Source: Tubulanus polymorphus (taxonomy: Eukaryota > Nemertea > Palaeonemertea > Tubulaniformes > Tubulanidae). From it: a DNA stretch of 64,000 nucleotides. The notes under the pieces were generated by a model that saw nothing but the letters and a program-made list of their open reading frames with translations, was not told where the DNA came from and searched no databases. This document shows, in pieces, positions 47,801-59,712 of this stretch (its first letter is position 1; the number at the start of each line of letters is the position of its first letter). The stretch lies in NCBI RefSeq assembly GCF_964204645.1, contig NC_134026.1, forward strand, positions 1,736,001 through 1,800,000, in the 5' to 3' direction. The position numbers were made by a program, and so were the translations under genes.

Positions 47801-50315
47801 TTTTATTCCTTTTAATTGTGTAGAAAATGAGCGGTAAGTACACTAATATGACGATCCTATCCGATCTCTTGTTTGATTCGTTTTATCGAGCGATAGTTTG
47901 ATAGGATCTCTCAATAATCGGTGGACGTTTATTTCTGCCTCCCGTGTAAATCTGTCGATAAAGTATATATTTGCGCAAATACATCTTGCTGTTTCGTTCG
48001 TCGTCAATGATGAATCTTGCTGTTCACGTATTATTGTTCTTTATGTGCAAATATATACTTTATCAGATTTACTATAAGATTTATTGACTACCTTGGAAAA
48101 CAAACGCGTGCTCCTTATGTTTGACCCGCTGAAATAATATACTTGTTTCTTTGTACGTAAATTTATCTATCGATGTTCATGTGCTTTACCTCCCGACTTA
48201 TTGGGTTCACGAAGACAGACTTTCTGACTAGACTCTGGCCACACAAAATACAGAAATGAATCGACGAGATTGTTTTTCCAGGGTAGTCCATTATGGATTT
48301 TTTATCCGATTTTAATTGAGGCGTTTATTTTTACGTTTCAGATGGCAACGCTTCATATACACGGTAATGGCGACGGTGGGGGATATGTAACTGAAGACTC
48401 CATCATCAAAACTCTAGATCTAATTGACGATCCTTCAAAAAGGGTAAGAATATTTTGATTCTCTGAAAAATGAGCCATGAAAATTTGGTCCATGTAGAAT
48501 TATTGAGAAATACAATTTTCGTTACACTTCTGCACAAGTTTAGTAGTGTAAAAGATGGAAATTGGCTTATACAAAAACTACTGAATTACTAGTTTACTAA
48601 GATATAGAGAGAAAATAATAGAGTAAAAGATGATAGAGTATCGACTTAGGAGGAGTCTACCATTATTTAGATATGAAAGTGATACATACAGTCCTTGAAA
48701 TTTGCAATTTTATCCTTGAAAACTCCTTGAATTCTGGAATGACTGATCTGTAGGGACCCTGATAGATATTTGAGTTGCAAGTTTATTTTGTTTTATTCAG
48801 GATTTTATCGCCAAGTGTTTAAGTCGTGAACCGGGAAAACGTCCTACAGCCAGAGACCTGCTCTTCCATCCAGTATTATTTGAAGTGCATTCGTTGAAGA
48901 TTTTATCAGCGCATTGTTTTATAAATTATTCAGGTAATACTTTATCTAGATCCAAATTTGATAGTTCTCCGTGAACCGGGTCAAAGTTGTTGTAAATTAA
49001 TTTGAAATAAAAAAATTTCCAGATCAAGGTTTATTACCTGAGCATGTGACGAATGCTGCTCATGATACGAAGGATCCGAATAAAGTGATAGCAGAAGTAA
49101 AACGTCTGGATTCAGTGCAATGGAAGTAAGTTATTTATACATATATTTTAATATTGCTTTGTTGTTCTTTTAAAAAATGAATTTCTTGTGTAGCGGTTGC
49201 TGATATTCTTGATTTCGATAATTTTCAGAATTAGTCAAGTCCCTTCTCTAGACTTAGAGAAATTTCTAGAAGATGTTCGGTACGTATTCGACACAATTTT
49301 ACGAAGTAAATCTTTTGAAATGAGTCTTTCAACTGATGTGTTTATTTCTTTAGAAATGGAAGCTTTCCACTAACTGCATTTGAGATTAACCAGCCATCAC
49401 AGCCACGTCCACGGGCGATATCTCCGGAAGTAGCCGAATCTGTGAAATCTGATACCCCTGAACCATTAGAGGGTCGACATATAGTTAATATATGTTGTAC
49501 TATACGACAAGTAGAAGGAAGTGTTCAAGTGAGCGGACTACTTACTCTTTTTTAAGAGCTCAACTGCTCCCAAAAATTTAGAAATATTCTCAAAATCAGA
49601 ATAGTTTCTAGATCATTTTCATATCAATTATTAAACAATTTTTGTTGTCGAAGTGATCTCCTTTGGTGAAAACCAAATCGAAATCAGATCGTTGTAACTT
49701 TTATGAAATTGTTAAACTGTTATTTGGATATTTGGTTTTTCGTTTCTAGTTGAATCTAGTGATGCGAATGGATGATAAAATGAACAGACAGTTGACGTGT
49801 GAAGTTTCTGACGAGGATTCGTCTCATGCCTTATCAGATGAGTTAGTTTACTATGGATTCATAAATGATGTAAGTTTACTCTACAGTTAGGCTTTGACAG
49901 ACATTGTGTCATTATGTTTTCGATATCATATTCTAAAGACCCAGTTTCATTATTTCAATGTAGAAAAGTCACAAGTTATGGTTTAACCCTCATGAATTAC
50001 AGAATTTACCAAATTTTTTTTTTACCTGAGGAAAATATTGTATTATCGTGAAAAACTTCAGGGTCCAGTTCCACAGTTCTGAGTTATGATTTGACTCGTG
50101 ATTTAACCCATTGAAAAATGAACTAACTTTAACTCAGAGATAACTCTAACTCACAACTGTGGAACTGGGTCCAGTACATATTTGCAGAGTTATTCATCGT
50201 TTAAATCATCATCATCTTTTTGCAGACGGATCGAGAAAAAGTGGCTCATTTGATCGACGAAACTCGGAGAAATTACCACACATCCGATAGTAAAATAGTA
50301 ACACAGTCTGCATGA
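44806..50315 (+). CDS. NRBP1: Nuclear receptor-binding protein (NRBP1/Madm), pseudokinase
   Basis: Fifteen exons give 499 residues (human NRBP1 535, NRBP2 501): 44806-44940, 45267-45389, 46066-46170, 46325-46408, 46664-46704, 46794-46888, 46978-47061, 47470-47528, 48342-48443, 48801-48933, 49023-49125, 49229-49279, 49354-49528, 49750-49869 and 50226-50315. NRBPs are cytoplasmic adaptors with a kinase-like fold, involved in ER-Golgi traffic and growth signalling. Diagnostic blocks are [56 protein letters not shown] and [16 protein letters not shown]. The catalytic HRD is HGN and the DFG is GSV, so it should be inactive, as in its relatives. One invertebrate gene probably stands for both vertebrate copies. 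A poly(A) signal lies at 50353-50358, close to the stop. Confidence 0.96.
45459..45646. mobile_element. MITE-like inverted repeat in NRBP intron 2
   Basis: Arms of about 50 bases begin TAAGACGAGTAAAAATCCCA and end with the inverse, including AATAGGCCTAT on both sides. A second nested pair (AATATTAGAAATATT-like) lies further in. No clear target duplication. Confidence 0.7.
47731..47778. repeat. 48-bp near-perfect palindrome in NRBP intron 8
   Basis: Two 23-base arms of TA/CA-rich sequence, with one mismatch, around a two-base centre. The shared core is ATACACACACTGA. Confidence 0.75.
47947..48072. repeat. Inverted repeat in NRBP intron 8
   Basis: TAAATCTG..GATAAAGTATATATTTGC at 47947-47974 pairs with the segment at 48047-48072, with a two-base gap. 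ATCTTGCTGTT occurs twice in the loop. Possibly a further MITE remnant. Confidence 0.55.
50061..50172. mobile_element. MITE-like element in the last NRBP intron
   Basis: GGGTCCAGTTCCACAG at 50061-50076 and CTGTGGAACTGGGTCC at the right end form inverted ends. The inner arms (TGAGTTATGATTT and ACTCAGAGATAACTC-like) are also partly complementary. Its ends resemble the elements at 4126-4197 and 28848-28980. Confidence 0.7.
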
Positions 50316-53061
50316 CTAGACCACTGGTCTTTGATTAATTATCTATAATGGAAATAAACTACTATCGTATATCATAGAAGGTTCATTCGTTCAAAGTCCT
50401 GCATTTTACCATGACAGAAGCTTCGTGTGGTTTAAATGGTAATATGTGCAGGCGTGGTATTTAGTGGTAATGTTTCTGTACCAAACCAGTATTGCCTGTT
50501 TAGACAGTACAGACATGCGCGTGCAACCTGAGAACACGTCTGAACGCATCGTCATTGAGCAGGACACATCTGGATATTCTCGCGTACTTACATTCACTCG
50601 CAGTTTGTATGAAAGACTGTTTCGGTGGATTTTTCTGAGATTTTATACTGGAATATTTCTTGGGATTTTCAGTGCACCTGATCTGTACGTTTGTATCGGC
50701 ATCTACGAGTGTCCACTACTATTCATTTGCGAGTGGACACAATTTACGTAGGATGTAATGATACGAGATACATTGTGTTATATTTAAAGTGTTTCAAAAT
50801 TTTCATCGACTCGAAACAGCTGTCAAATCTTAATTTATTAAAGAAAAGGCTTTGGAAATTTCTTATTTTATGACATTGAATTAAATTAATTATCTTGCAC
50901 ATATGTATCAACATTTAAGAAGAAAAAAGTAATTTCTTTGTGTCAGATATGAGAATTATTGTAGTGTGGCTGCTGTTATTTAAGATTTTCTGAACTTTTC
51001 AATCTTCAGTAAAAGAAAGTAGACTGGTTAAAGTAATTCCCGCCATGTCTGTTCATGGCGACAATGTTTTTGTCATTGGCTGCCATTGGTGGTTAGAATA
51101 TCTACATCGATGAATACACGAGCACTAAGTAACTGGGCGTATAAATTCGTCGATAAATTCTGTGGTTTCAATCCGGCAAAAGATATAGTTTGTGTCCCTA
51201 GCTTTACTTACTAGATTCTTCAGCTTTATAGACTGCTTTTGATTTGTACGGGGATGTGAGGAACTGATTGCTGGCACAGTAAAAACGCTGTATATTTTTC
51301 TGATACTGGTGGCAAAAGGTTTTTTCTAATATATATATATATATGAAAGGTGCTATTACTTGGCTTGTAAAAAATATTTGTCCTGCCATGCTGAATTTTA
51401 AAACTTGTAAATAAGTGGCTCTATGTTGATAAATGTTAGCCAGAACGAATTACTGTGTAAATATATAAATCAGCTGTAATCTTTGAATTGATTAAGTTGT
51501 AGACATAGAGAACACTGATACTGCATGAGGAATAGTAAATCAATGTTTGGCTACGGCTCATTTTTTGGTATAATTCGCTTACAGTGAAGTTTCTCACACG
51601 CGGTTTTAAGTGAATGTAGTGGTCAGATTTTCTTCGATTTTAATGTAAATGGTAATATTGTGTGGATACTTAACAACGTAGTCGGGATCCAGTTCTACTG
51701 TTATGACTAAGTTCATTCTGAAGGTTACACGTATTAAACTTTGAACCGTGGTACCCGATGTTTAAATATGACCTACCGGTATTCCAATGCAATCTTCTGT
51801 AAATTACAATTGTGTCAGAAGTCACTTCAATTAACTTAAATGATAACTATTATACTTGTACACATTCTCTCTGTATGTAATTTGACACTGTGAATTCTGC
51901 ACCGAAGCTTCCATTCGATTCGAATCTGTGGCAGTGCATTTATTTTGTGTGGATTTCACATTTTGATTCGTTTTCCTCGAATTATTTCAAAGCAACTTGT
52001 CATGAGAATAAAATGTCATAATTTGCAAAAAAGCTCCATGGTTAGTGTTTAATAGTCTAAAGTAATTGAGCCTATACTTGAAGTTACTCAAATAAGTTAC
52101 CCTTCTTACTGTGAAACTGCGCTTGAAGGGAATATTTCTGGTTATTCGGCTATTGCTTGCGTCATCATGTGAAACTGTGCAGTGCAGGCAGCTCAGCAGA
52201 AAAGTAGGAAGATTGATTCTTTTTGAAAACTCCAATTTGTGCATTAGAGCTGCTAGGATTAATACATTCACCAAGTCAGGGACCAGTTCCATTAAGATTT
52301 GGGGGTCTTAACTCATTGAGAACGAGCAAAGAACCTCCTCAATATTATTCGCTCAGTCATTTGGCAGATGTGCAATTTTTGCTCTCTGTGCAGAATTCCC
52401 TACGCCAACCCTGTACGATAGACTCCTGCATTCTAAGGACAACTGGAATCGTTTTTGTTTATATCATCACCAGTTTCTGGAGAACATCCTTGATTATAGT
52501 TCTATCAACCCTCGATACTAGATTACCAGATGCTATGCATGATACTATCCTATCTTTATATTACTCCTTGGAATATACTTGTACATAACCAGAAAGAATA
52601 CATCAGAAAATGAACATTTTTTAACAGGTGCTATATTTAAATTTATTGAATTTTGAATCTACTGAAATACAAGAGGATAGACAGTGGAAATATATATATA
52701 CAACCAGCCAGCTAGCTGTAATAATAATTATATACACAGCATATCATATATAGTTATAGTATGTAAGATTAAGTACTAAGATACACAGGTAACTCTAGTT
52801 TCAGTTATACACTAACTATACAAATATTCTACGATTATTTATTTCTAATCTATATTTGTGTACAATCACTGTAACAGTTGTAAGTACTGGCAGACTACAA
52901 ATACAAATAGATCGTTTATCACAAATATTTGTATGAATATTCAATAAACTGAGGAATGACCAGCAATTCCCCTAAGCGTACAAATTATAGAATCAAGTCA
53001 TATATGAGTTCAATAACCTACATAAAGTTCATATTATCTGAATGAATCTTTAATTGTCTTC
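50316..53061. other. Convergent 3' region of NRBP and SASS6
   Basis: About 2.7 kb with no recognised exon. It holds AATAAA for NRBP at 50353-50358, a minus-strand AATAAA for SASS6 at 52838-52843, and short TA runs near 51330. Open frames at 50446-50751 and 52223-52588 show no family resemblance. Fragments resembling the GGNYCCAGTTYCA element ends occur near 51688 and 52282. Confidence 0.45.
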
Positions 53062-56000
53062 CTAAGAAACCTTAGTTTGACTAGGAAAATAGGCAGATGG
53101 TGTTGTTTTCTGAGGTGGTTTCTGAACGGCATTTTTGGCAACTTGTCCAGCGATGTTGGGCGAATTAGCTCGCGGATTGCTCGATCTGAGTGGAACTCCA
53201 TCTCCTTGTTGTAAATACTTTAAATCCAAAGCTGGTGGATTGCTACAAAAAATAGAATCCAGAACTATAAACGAGCACAAGAACAGATACTGGTACATGT
53301 ATAACCGAAATATGGTAAGGAAAACATACTTTTCCTTATTTGTTTTCACATTTGTAGACCCAGAATCAACCTTTTCTTCCGCAATCGTCGATGGTTTAAG
53401 AGCAGATATCCTGTCACGGCCAAAACCGAGCTGAAATAATAAAGCATCCAATAATTGAAAATCATCAACTGATTCGGTATGTAAATGCGAGGTAAGTAAA
53501 TCGTAAAAATTATCGAGCTGCACTCACCTGTGGAGCGCTGTAATTTCTACTAAGACCTGATGCAGCGAATCCTGAATCGGAACCCTTCAACGGAGCGGAC
53601 ATATTAGATGCTGGAGTGCTCGTGTTACGCTAAAAAACAGAAACAGTTTCATCAAATTTCATCAAAACATCAGTTGTGTGATACTCGAGAGACAACAACA
53701 CTTACAGGTTGTGAAACTAGAGGTCTTGTATATGAGTTAATAGCTAGGTTTTTTAGAGGGGGTGGGTCTACACTACGTTGAGCCGACATCTGATTCTCAG
53801 TTATCTGTCTATTCAACCAATTTATCACTGAAAATACAATCAGTTCGTATTCATTCAAGGTAAAACACGCGACTGATCGTTAAAACTATTATTCAATACA
53901 CACCATTTTCATTAGTTTTCAACAGTTGTTTACTTTCCTCGAGTTTCTTTACTGTAGCATCCAGTGATTCAGTCAATTTACCGTTCTATATTTTAGAAAA
54001 TAAAGTCCTTTTATCAGTAAATCAATGAAAACCAACTCTTTATAATCTAGCGGTCCAAAATATCTAACTCTTAATGTACCTCATCCTCAGATTGTTTCAG
54101 GGTAGTTTTAGTCGATTCTAATTCTTTCTTCAACGTTTCGATCTCTTGTTCGCGTTCTCCCAATAATTTCTCCTGTTCTGTAGTGATCTGATTTCGTAAT
54201 TTCACCTGAAATACAAGTGTATGAAACCATTAAACCTGACAAGATGCACACAAGATAATTAGTTGAATAGTCTGAACACTGATTCTGATCTCTACCTTGG
54301 CGTGATAGTTCCTTATTTCACCCTGTAATCTTTTAATAATCTCATTTCCTTTGACTAGTTCTTCGGACATTGTTTTTATTGATGTTTCTAGTTTTCCGAT
54401 GTGTTTCAGTTTTCTTTCCATTTCCTCAGCCATCTTTTTCTATCGACAGCAAAATATAAATCATATGAGTTGATCTGCTTTGTTCTGGTAACAATATTAT
54501 TGTAACCACTTCCAGAATCTCTGCATTAGCAGGGTTCACACTTTAAATGTCATTCCAGAATTTTAGGACTTGTGAGGAGTATTAAAAGAAGTTACAAAAA
54601 TTGGAAAATATTGACATGATGGTAATGTATTTCACGAACTTTCTCTAATACCTAATAAGGTCCTTGAAACTGATTCTTCAATTTAGAGGACTTATCAAGA
54701 AATTCTAGAAATATGAACCGCGTTTTGGAGAGAATTTAAAAAATCCAACCTTTTGTTCCTGTTCGGAATGAAGAATATCCTGTGTTTTCTCGATCAACAT
54801 TTCCCGATCGCGAGATTCCTGATCAGCGACGGCAATTCGCGTGTGGAGTTGGTTTATGATTTTTTCCTGTTCGTGGTAATCTCCGTCTAACGAAGCGTTG
54901 TCTTTACGTAATGATGACAGCTCCTGTTTAGCGTGGTGATGATCCTCCTCGAGACCGCTCAGTCGTGATTTTAGCTCTCGAATCAGCGACTCGTGTTTGT
55001 ATCTCATATCCGTCAAATCCTAATTTTAAATGACAAGATCTCGTTATCAATTTACCGATTAACTCTTAATGATTTCGATGAAATGATGAAGCTCACCTTA
55101 TTTGAGTTTTCTAAATCATAGACTCTCGACTCCATATTTTTGACAATTTTCAAATGAGCAGTTTCCAATTCTTTTCGCTCCTTCTCATAACGCTGTTGGC
55201 TCGAGGTTTGAACCTACAACGCAAGTTGAATATATCATTCTAAAAGAGATCAACGTTTTTATAAAATGCGTTCAGTTCAGACGTAAAACTAACCTGTAGA
55301 TATTTCTCTTTTTCCATCGTTATTTGTTGCGAATATTTGTTATTCAGCTCTTGAGTTTTCTGATTTAAATCAAGTTTCACTTGATCCAGTTCCTGACACC
55401 TGTCAGACAATGCCTAGAATTTAGAGTTGAATTGTTAGAAAGAGCTAATCAGTATTTGGCAGTGTTAAATAGGACAAACATTTAATCATGTATTACTTGT
55501 TGAGTTTGAGAGAGTTTTGTCTTTAATTCATCTTCAGTTGTTTCTAGTTTCACATTCAATTCATGAATCTGATCCTGAAAAAAAAAGACTCATGATTGTA
55601 TAGAAAATCGATGGCAACAAGACTATAGAAATAGGCACAAGTTTGTGGACTCATGAAAAGTCCGATATTCTACCTTAGCTAATTTCAGACAGTCAGCGAG
55701 GTACTTTTTAACATCAGTATCGCGGCCGGGCAGAAATCTCAGTGATAAATGCGTGAGGTGTTTGAATGGATTAGTTTCAACAATGTTTAAACACCACGAA
55801 TCTTTATCCGATCCAAACTGAAGTAAATATCTGAAATTATACAAACTAAAATTACTCCTAAATCAAGCGAGCCACGTGTCTTAAGGGGAGTTTAATTCTC
55901 ACGCCAACAATAGCGTGTAGCTTTAGTCAGGACACCAGAGAACTCCCTGACAAGTAAAAATGGAGGTAAAGAGGAACAATTTCACAGGTTCGGGAATATT

Positions 56001-59000
56001 GGAGTAATATTAATGGAAGAAAGTTGTGCTTCATATCAAATAAGTTTGAAGGCAAAATTTGAATGAGAACTACCAGCAATGAAAAATAGTTCAATGAGTG
56101 AATGAATTTCTTAGAATCGATTGCTCAAATTTTCTTTAACCCCGCGTCAGATCTTTGTTGATAAGTCCTAAAACTATCGCGTAATCAGATTGTAAATGTA
56201 ACTTTTTTTGGACGGAGAGAATCCATCGTCCACCCTTTACTCACCGTGGACTTTCTTTATCCTGCTCCTCTAAACACAAATGTAACAGGTCTATAAACTT
56301 TTGAGGAAAAGCCCCAAAATCTACCAACAATCCTTGCTGACATTTCAAACTGAAATAATACGAAAGTAATAACATAATTAATTTCAGTTAAAATTGAAGC
56401 ACTTAAAATCAATTTGAGTCATAAATCGATCAATAATAAATGAAACTTTACCTTTGAAAATCTTCCTCTCCCAAACGTAGTGTATACAAGAAAAACAAGT
56501 CATTTTCATCAGTCAGTCGAACCACTAATTCCTACAACAACGAACACAAACTCAACATCCAACATCAAGATGATTAAAATATATACTTGATTTTCAGGAC
56601 AATTTCATTTTCAACTACCTTGCGATGAAGCGGAGCAGTATGGACATACAGTTCTATTGTAACCAGAATACCAATTTGCCTGAAGATATATTTGTTGAAC
56701 AAATTAAGTTATCGAACAAACATTCACCCAATAAATAGGGCTGGAGCTTGTTACATTTAAGTAGGGATTTCAGGTTGAAAATTTCTATGTGTCCTATGTG
56801 TCTTTCTAATAGCTTAAAATGAAGAAGGGGATAGCATAAGCATACAGCACTTTACAGAATCAAAATTGGTCAAGTGGTTCAAAAGTTATAAGCAATCTAA
56901 GGGTGGAAATTTGGGGTATTTTTGTCATTTGATTGCGCAATACACTTTAGTTCATTTCCAATGAAAGTATCAGACAGGAAGTGTCTAGGTTTTGCTGCTT
57001 TTTAGCCAGATAAAGGAATTAAATTCAACATTAAAACCAATATAACTCCGAGAATTTTTATCTGTTTAAAACCAAACTTGGTCAGTATGTTGTCTATACA
57101 AAGTTTGTTTAGATTCATGTAAGTAATTGCACAAATATGTAAATTAGGCTAATTTGCATACTAATTATCTAATTAATACCCACTTCTATAACCATTAACA
57201 CGCAATACTATAGTTTATTTCTCAAGATAAATGATACTTAAGACATGGAATATCAATTTTGAGATAATGTACCGAAGATATCGTGCATCAGGGTGATACT
57301 GATTACCACGGTAACCATAAGGTAAGTATCAAGGCGGCCATCTTGAATCTAATTAACTACATCTTTAATGTATTTAGTTGATTCGATATGGCCTTATAGA
57401 CCTTTATTATTTGAAATAACTAATCTTAGTGGATAAGTTCAATGTTTTAAAGCCTTCTGAAATAAAAGATACTAATAATATCATTATATTTCAGATACTC
57501 ACTTGCCGCAGAAGAATAGGATAAAGCGTTGAAGAGATCTACGTACTACATGGTTTTCCGAAATTAAATCAAATTGAAATGAATAGAAAAGCCTTTGTTT
57601 TTCTTTAGAGATCCCTAGGCCCTAACAGATTTACCCATGAAATATCTATATCATGATATCTCAAATTGAGGCTCGAGGAATGGCGGCCATCTTGTTTTGC
57701 GTCGATATTTCATCGGAAAGTCAATTTTAAAAAAGTATGTCATGTTTGGTATCTAATTAAAGGTCTCCTTCTAGGCAAGTCATTCGAATGAAAAAGAAAA
57801 TTGATAATATAATCCTCTAGAATATATTTGATTAACCATTGGTTGGTGGGTATTTTAGGCCTAGCAGCGGCAGTTATTTAGCGAAAGGGTCGACAATTGG
57901 AATTGAAAAACCATGAACAAATGATAACAACTGCTTTTCAGGGGGATATCCTAGTATTCAAGATGAGATGATTACCTAAAGGTGAAGCAGATAGGAAAAA
58001 TAAAATTTCTTTTTAGCAAAAAATGAGCTAAAATTTAGACAAAACTTGGATTCTTGTGCAAAATACTCAAATTTTTTAAATTGGATAGGCCTAACCATTA
58101 TTCGTCTTATATATTGCCGATTTCGTAATAAAGTATGAGTTTAATGAGTGAAAGTGACGTTTTACTTGCTAAATTGACATTTAGATTGGTAAAAATGAAC
58201 CAGGAAGTGTTTTGATTGATCAGCTGGCAGCCGGTGTGAGCCGGCAGTGACCCGGATGTAAACAATTTGAAGCGCCTTGCCGACTTTAGGTCAAAATCCG
58301 CGAAAGACTACTCAATCAATCTTAAAAGTAATAATTGAAAACAATATATAAAGTATCTTATTTTATCATGTAGTAGAGTGCAAGTTGTTATTATTATTAA
58401 TTTTAGCGTATGAGCACTTTGAAGTGTGTTTACGACGTTTTCCGAGTGATACAGGGCCTACCAAAACTTGCACGCACCGACATGCTCTACTTGAAACATG
58501 TTCTTAAAATATTCTGAGGTCAAATATCCAGCCAATCAGCAGCCGGCTCGCGGATTTGACCCAAAAAATTGCATGCGTTTTTCACGTGTTTGAAAAATGC
58601 ATGAACAAACATGGCCGCCATCTTGTTTCCTAGAAATGAGCCGACGCGCGCCGAACTACGACTTATTGCTCCGTAACTAGGCAAGATACACTCATGAAAT
58701 TTACACCACAACAAATAACCGGTAAATTGAGTATACTGAGCAAGTTTGGCTTCAATCGGATATAGAATATAGAATTTTTTATGAGCGATTGAAAATTTGA
58801 AGCGTGGAAAACGCTAATTATGACACATTTTGATCACGTGACCTGAAATCCCTAATTTAAGAGTGAATGATATCAATTGTGAAAAGTCCTTGAGCAGCCC
58901 AACCTGAGCTCCACCAAAAACCCTTAAGTGTCTGATAGGCCACAGACACAACAGTACTGTAGACACTTTGTTACTTCTATCCGCAGAGAAGATGATCGGT

Positions 59001-59383
59001 CCTCTATCTACTACGATCGGTTTTAAGAAACCAGATTTCTACTCAAGTCACAGTGATTTGAAAGTAATTATTGAGAAAACTTTCTCTCTTCTTCATGTTC
59101 TTGTTCATGTTGTTGAAGAGGTTGTATTGGAAGGAAGGGAGATGATGGGAGAAATTGTGCCAGCCAGCAGGCAAACTGCACTGTGGCAAGTGAGGGTGTG
59201 GAAAACAATGGACGTTTGGACTCAATTCCCTTAAACTCATCGGAGAATATTACTGAAACACTCTAATAAGTTAAGACAAAGATTTACCGCAAAATAACAA
59301 ACATACTTATCATCCCTGTCATTACTCTTTACGACAACGGGCAACTTTTTCGAGAACAATTCTTTGCTGCTGACTGTCGCCAT
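53062..59383 (-). CDS. SASS6: SASS6 (SAS-6), centriole cartwheel protein
   Basis: Sixteen exons give 640 residues (human 657): 59307-59383, 56619-56679, 56452-56531, 56245-56349, 55674-55830, 55497-55574, 55294-55413, 55097-55213, 54750-55019, 54296-54439, 54080-54205, 53904-53985, 53706-53827, 53528-53629, 53330-53430 and 53062-53242. SAS-6 dimers self-assemble into the ninefold hub of the centriole cartwheel. The N-terminal head covers about residues 1-160 ([57 protein letters not shown]). The coiled coil runs from about 160 to 480, and [13 protein letters not shown] marks its end as in human. The tail is disordered and finishes with SAYFPSQ, again matching human. Intron 1 is 2.6 kb because it holds a DNA transposon. 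It is head-to-head with CBR1 copy 1. Confidence 0.97.
56755..58861. mobile_element. 2.1-kb non-autonomous DNA transposon in SASS6 intron 1
   Basis: The element spans 56762-58854. Its ends are TAGGGATTTCAGGT and the exact complement ACCTGAAATCCCTA. The 7-mer ATTTAAG follows or precedes both ends directly (56755-56761 and 58855-58861), a likely target duplication. The body has no long open frame and no transposase motif. It contains several GCGGCCATCTTG words (near 57333, 57681 and 58614). The superfamily is undetermined. A TTAA reading of the duplication (piggyBac or Kolobok type) is possible but leaves the ends asymmetric. Confidence 0.72.
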
Positions 59384-59408
59384 TTTTTCAAAGTTTAGCG
59401 CCGCTCAC

Positions 59409-59420
59409 AGGTGGCAGCAC
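59409..59420 (+). promoter_or_regulatory. CTCF-like motif near the SASS6 start
   Basis: AGGTGGCAGCAC followed by TGTACGGATCA. The copy at 59626 shares about 20 of 22 bases. Confidence 0.38.
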
Positions 59421-59625
59421 TGTACGGATCAAACAATAGACTGGTTCCGGGTTTCTATTTGGACGGGCAACCAGTCTATTCAATAAAAAATATACACGCT
59501 TTACAAGATTCCCTCATTCATAAATCCACCATCACATTACAAGTCTTTCTGACCCAAGTAAAGCATTATTTTGTCAGGTTGATAAAAGAAATTTGGTTTG
59601 AACTAAAAATGAAATGTGTCCCTAC

Positions 59626-59637
59626 AGATGGCAGCAC
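59626..59637 (+). promoter_or_regulatory. CTCF-like motif near the CBR1 copy 1 start
   Basis: AGATGGCAGCAC followed by TGAACGGTCA; 76 bases upstream of the CBR1 copy 1 start codon. Confidence 0.38.
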
Positions 59638-59712
59638 TGAACGGTCAGTTGTTTCTGATACCATATAATTCTGTTATTTCGTCCATAAGAGAAGTGTTTC
59701 GTCGCACCGATC

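Larger units (their letters stand above)
59384..59712. promoter_or_regulatory. Shared upstream region of SASS6 and CBR1 copy 1
   Basis: Only 329 bases lie between the two start codons. Two same-orientation CTCF-like motifs flank it, at 59409-59420 and 59626-59637. Confidence 0.5.

Noticed and set aside
50446-50751. 101-codon frame after NRBP
   Set aside because: No family resemblance, no domain, and it lies where the NRBP 3' UTR or spacer is expected.
52223-52588. 121-codon frame between NRBP and SASS6
   Set aside because: Composition like the surrounding non-coding DNA; no recognisable domain or splice partner.
53135-53434. Plus-strand frame of 99 codons
   Set aside because: Antisense to the last two SASS6 exons and the intron between them.
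59411-59668. 85-codon frame between SASS6 and CBR1 copy 1
   Set aside because: It falls in the divergent promoter and contains the two CTCF-like motifs; no domain and no likely splice use.
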